Of a DNA stretch of 8,126 nucleotides, positions 5,376-8,126 are shown in pieces. Each line of letters begins with the position of its first letter. Positions within the stretch are counted from its first letter, which is position 1. Made by a program: the position numbers and the translations under genes. This DNA comes from an uncultured Bacteroidales bacterium (lineage in GTDB: Bacteria > Bacteroidota > Bacteroidia > Bacteroidales > UBA932). Below the pieces are notes generated by a model. That model had not been told where the DNA came from. It saw nothing but the letters and a program-made list of their open reading frames with translations, and did not search any database. Where the stretch lies: positions 1 through 8,126 of the forward strand of contig CAMJHJ010000107.1 of assembly GCA_946405485.1 (NCBI GenBank), written 5' to 3'.

Positions 5376-8126
5376 CTAGTAAAGCGTGACGGGGCCGAGG
5401 AGGCCGGCGGAGACGGGCTCGTGGTTGCGGCGGAAGGTGAAACGCTTGGCCGCGGAGTTGTCGGGCAGGGTGCGCATGTAGTTGCACATCTGGGTGGTCA
5501 CGCGGATCTCGAGTTCATTTTCACCCGGTCGGATTAGGCCGGCGAGGTCGAAGACCGGGTCACCCCACCAGCGGAGGCCGGCGTAGCAGCCGTTGACCCA
5601 GACTTCGGCGATGTCGCAGACTTTGCCCAGGTGGAGCAGGCGCGACTGCCGGTCGGGAATGGTGACTGTGGTGCGATAGGTCGCCGTGCCCATGAAGGAA
5701 GGATGTGTGTCCTTGAGGTCGGGGAGCATCCCGCCGCCATCAGGAACCGCCTCGAAACGGATCACGCTGTCTACCTGAGGGTTGACCAAAGTAACCTGCC
5801 AGGGAGTCTGGAGGGCACGGGCGGCATAGGAGGCCGCAAAAGCCCCGATGGAAGCATCGGAGGACGCCTCATGGGTCGCCGTTACGCCCGGAGGCAGGGG
5901 AGCCGGGGCCCAGAGCGGCGCCTTCACCGCACGGTCGCGGAAAGCAATCAGGACGGTTTCGGAAGGCCCGAGGTGCAGATGCAGGGTGTCTCCGGCCATT
6001 TTCAGGGCATAGTGCTGGCCGTCACAGGGGTTGTACAGCAAGGCCTGGCGGCGGTCCTTCTCCGTCATGGGACCTGCCAGGCGACCGGCCGAAAGCCCTC
6101 CTTTCCGGCAGACCGTCGGTGCAAAGACCAGATCCGTCTCCTGTGCCTCGCTGAAAGAAGCGTTGGCCAGCAGGAACCAGTCGGTCCCGTCGTCGCCGCG
6201 ATAATGGTTCTGAAGCAGGAAACGGTCAGGTTGCGTGACTGTCACGTCATGCGGCAAATCATAGCGCCGCATCACCTCCGCATACCATTCCAGCCAGCCT
6301 TTTTCGCCTTCCGGCATCTTCAGGGCGACGAAATGTTCCGGGAAGTCTCGAGCCAGCGCTGCTACCTTCGCGCGCACCGCTTCATCCCGTGCTGCAAAAT
6401 CCTTCAGTCCCAGCGACTTGCAGGGATAACCCCCGATGCAGAAAACCCGGCCGCCGCCCCGTACGAAGGCGTCGACCTTGTCCAGCGTCGCCTCATCGAT
6501 TCCCTTCAATCCGGCCAGGAACAGCACCTCGTATGCCTGAGTTCGGCAGACCAGGCGCCCGTCGAGAACCGAGGCATCCCGCAGCACCCCTTCGCTGACA
6601 TAATCCGCCCCGCCGCCGTTCTTGTGGATGGCCTCCCAGAGGATGGAGGTCCACTGCGTGTTGAGGCGCGCCGGGAACGGCTCGTTCTGCGCTCCCAGTT
6701 CCGACCAGAGGTCACCGTTCGCCGGCAAAATGGCGATGGGGGCAACCAGGTCCACGTTCTGCAGCACGGCGCTCATCCGGGCGCGGTAGTCATTCAGCTG
6801 CCGTACATAAGGCCACCAGGTGTTGCGCTCATTGTGGAAGGTGCCGTACTGCACCCAGCCTGGGAAGGGCGCCTCGAGCGGCGAATAATTGAAACCGTGC
6901 CACACGGAATGTGTGATTCCGGAGAAGGCGGCCATGTCAGAGCCGACCTTCAGGAACTCCAGCGGCATGCGGAAGACCAGGTAGGTGTTCGTCATCTCCT
7001 CGGCGCTGACCGTGCGCTTGCCGGCGATGTGCGCGGCCGAAGAGACGTATTTGTTGACCATCGTATAGGCGCGTCCGCGGCGGTAATCCTCGTCGCCCAT
7101 TTCCTCGCCGATGCGGTGCCGCAGCCAGTTCGTGGTCCAGGATTCTCCCTCCGGGATGTCATAGTCCAGCGATGAATCCAGGGGCCAGAATCCGCGTCCG
7201 TAGGCCTGGGCACGGGACAGGACGCCCTTCTCCCGGCACCAGGCCAGGAAGGTGCGCGTGTAACGCTCGTAATTGAGCTCCATGCGCGTAATCTCGAAGT
7301 CATAGCGGGCGCGGTCGACCTGTTCCTGGAATTCCGGACTCTTGGCGCCGCCGAAACTGTATGTCGAGACATCACCCAGGCGTCCCATCTTGAAGATGAT
7401 GAAGGGGAACCAGGGCATGATGTCATAGCCGCGCCGGCGCCGGAACTCTTCGGCGAAGTCCGAAGTCCAGTTGCATCCCTCGAGCTCCATGTTGTCCACG
7501 AAGAAGGCGCGCAGATGCTCCGAGAGGGGACCGGTCTTGGCCTCGATCCCGTCCGCCATCCGGTCCAGGTAGGTTCGGATTGCTTCCGCGTTCATATAGT
7601 CGATCTGGCTGCCGGCCGCGCCGGGGGCGCCGTTGATGACGCTCGCGAAGGAGTCGTAACGGATCAGGGCGTGGAGCTGGTATTTGCCTCTGGGGACATT
7701 CAGTGACAGGACACCGTCATGCAGGCGGTCCCGGACATCGATGGCTTGCGACAGGTCTGAGATGGGGTCGGGGACCAGCAGCAGGGAAACGATTTCTGCG
7801 CTCATGTCCGGGTTGTCGATCGTTACGGCCGGTTTCCCTTCAGCGATAAGGTCTGCAGCCTGTAAGGTATGGCGCCGGCCGCCGGACAGCGGCTTGGCGA
7901 CCGCGATCAGGACCGAGGCGCGCTCTTCGGGCTTCAGGCTTTCGGAGCCGAAAGGCCAGCCGGATCCGACCAGCAGGTCGCAGCCCATCCCAAGGCGCTG
8001 CGTTTCGTCGAAGACGGTCTGAAGGCAGTCAATCCATTCGTCGCTGAGCCAGGTCAGGGCGGGGCAGTCGAGCGTGTCGGCGCCGGAGGGGAAGGCGATG
8101 GGACTGATTTCCACGCCGCCGATACC
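5376..8126 (-). CDS. GH106-like glycoside hydrolase (putative alpha-L-rhamnosidase), N-terminus missing
   Basis: 916 residues are visible, and the frame is open across the right edge; the first visible residues GIGGVEISPI match the conserved GIGGVEI segment after the N-terminal strand and helix of GH106 enzymes, so roughly 80-100 residues including a probable signal peptide are outside. A GTG at 8114 is internal, not the start. Family-like features follow: GMGCDLLVGSGWPFG near the N-end, WCREKGVLSRAQAYG (about residues 293-307), the acidic SAEEMTNTY (about 372-380, likely active-site region), HGFNYSPLEAPFPGW (about 408-422), a Rossmann-like trimerisation-type region with ILPANGDLW, and a C-terminal galactose-binding-like beta-sandwich (about 805-916, AEVWVNGCYAGLRWWGDP). 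GH106 members remove L-rhamnose from pectins such as rhamnogalacturonans and from glycosides, usually in the periplasm. Rhamnose specificity is inferred; a related uncharacterised family is the main alternative. Confidence 0.78.
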   Translation of the reverse strand, partial: GIGGVEISPIAFPSGADTLDCPALTWLSDEWIDCLQTVFDETQRLGMGCDLLVGSGWPFGSESLKPEERASVLIAVAKPLSGGRRHTLQAADLIAEGKPAVTIDNPDMSAEIVSLLLVPDPISDLSQAIDVRDRLHDGVLSLNVPRGKYQLHALIRYDSFASVINGAPGAAGSQIDYMNAEAIRTYLDRMADGIEAKTGPLSEHLRAFFVDNMELEGCNWTSDFAEEFRRRRGYDIMPWFPFIIFKMGRLGDVSTYSFGGAKSPEFQEQVDRARYDFEITRMELNYERYTRTFLAWCREKGVLSRAQAYGRGFWPLDSSLDYDIPEGESWTTNWLRHRIGEEMGDEDYRRGRAYTMVNKYVSSAAHIAGKRTVSAEEMTNTYLVFRMPLEFLKVGSDMAAFSGITHSVWHGFNYSPLEAPFPGWVQYGTFHNERNTWWPYVRQLNDYRARMSAVLQNVDLVAPIAILPANGDLWSELGAQNEPFPARLNTQWTSILWEAIHKNGGGADYVSEGVLRDASVLDGRLVCRTQAYEVLFLAGLKGIDEATLDKVDAFVRGGGRVFCIGGYPCKSLGLKDFAARDEAVRAKVAALARDFPEHFVALKMPEGEKGWLEWYAEVMRRYDLPHDVTVTQPDRFLLQNHYRGDDGTDWFLLANASFSEAQETDLVFAPTVCRKGGLSAGRLAGPMTEKDRRQALLYNPCDGQHYALKMAGDTLHLHLGPSETVLIAFRDRAVKAPLWAPAPLPPGVTATHEASSDASIGAFAASYAARALQTPWQVTLVNPQVDSVIRFEAVPDGGGMLPDLKDTHPSFMGTATYRTTVTIPDRQSRLLHLGKVCDIAEVWVNGCYAGLRWWGDPVFDLAGLIRPGENELEIRVTTQMCNYMRTLPDNSAAKRFTFRRNHEPVSAGLLGPVTLY

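Noticed and set aside
5134..5487. A 117-aa minus-strand frame running through the repeat cluster.
   Set aside because: It starts inside the hydrolase gene in another frame, and its sequence is the repeats translated (GEG/FWG-rich), ending in the promoter region. It is not a real gene.
5631..7175. A 514-aa open frame on the plus strand.
   Set aside because: It lies wholly antisense to the hydrolase coding region. High GC and codon bias create long antisense frames, and the translation has no recognisable domain or believable composition.

Overview
The window looks like a chromosomal segment from a relatively GC-rich member of the Bacteroidales, probably an uncultured gut or rumen lineage. Three things point there: AT-rich intergenic gaps carrying the Bacteroidota-type -7 box TAnnTTTG with no clear Shine-Dalgarno sequences, a mutarotase that is a predicted lipoprotein, and a large GH106-like alpha-L-rhamnosidase. 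The genus cannot be fixed from this sequence alone.

Left part (1-3365): deoD (purine nucleoside phosphorylase, minus strand) is divergent from a plus-strand run of three closely spaced genes. These encode a HIT-family nucleotide hydrolase/transferase, a lipoprotein aldose 1-epimerase and a WYL-domain transcriptional regulator. Gaps of 14 and 24 bp suggest one transcript. Both directions appear to start from an 84-bp AT-rich gap with two opposed -7 boxes.

Middle part (3366-5375): ridA, a HUH single-tyrosine (Y1) transposase of the REP-associated (RAYT/TnpA-REP-like) type and an unrecognised 117-aa helical protein all lie on the minus strand. In transcription order they run 117-aa protein, then a 4-bp gap, RAYT, then a 4-bp ATGA overlap, ridA. 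The best-formed promoter in the window (TTG, 20 bp, TATCTTTG) precedes the 117-aa gene, and ridA has its own -7 box inside the RAYT coding end. Just upstream of this promoter is a compact repeat cluster. It has seven copies of a GGGGAAGGT/ACCTTCCCC core, arranged as two 35-bp inverted repeats with identical geometry, running into a tandem array with an exact 22-bp period. Imperfect palindromes beside a RAYT gene are the hallmark of REP/RAYT systems, so this block is the most interesting part of the window. A Bacteroidota REP-like element served by this transposase and its small partner is an inference, not a demonstrated fact.

Right part (5376-8126): a minus-strand glycoside hydrolase, most like GH106 alpha-L-rhamnosidases, runs off the right edge with its N-terminus missing. 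Its 3' end abuts the repeat cluster, one hairpin of which could serve as its terminator. With the mutarotase and WYL regulator, it suggests a plant-polysaccharide-degrading lifestyle, although these genes are not obviously one locus.
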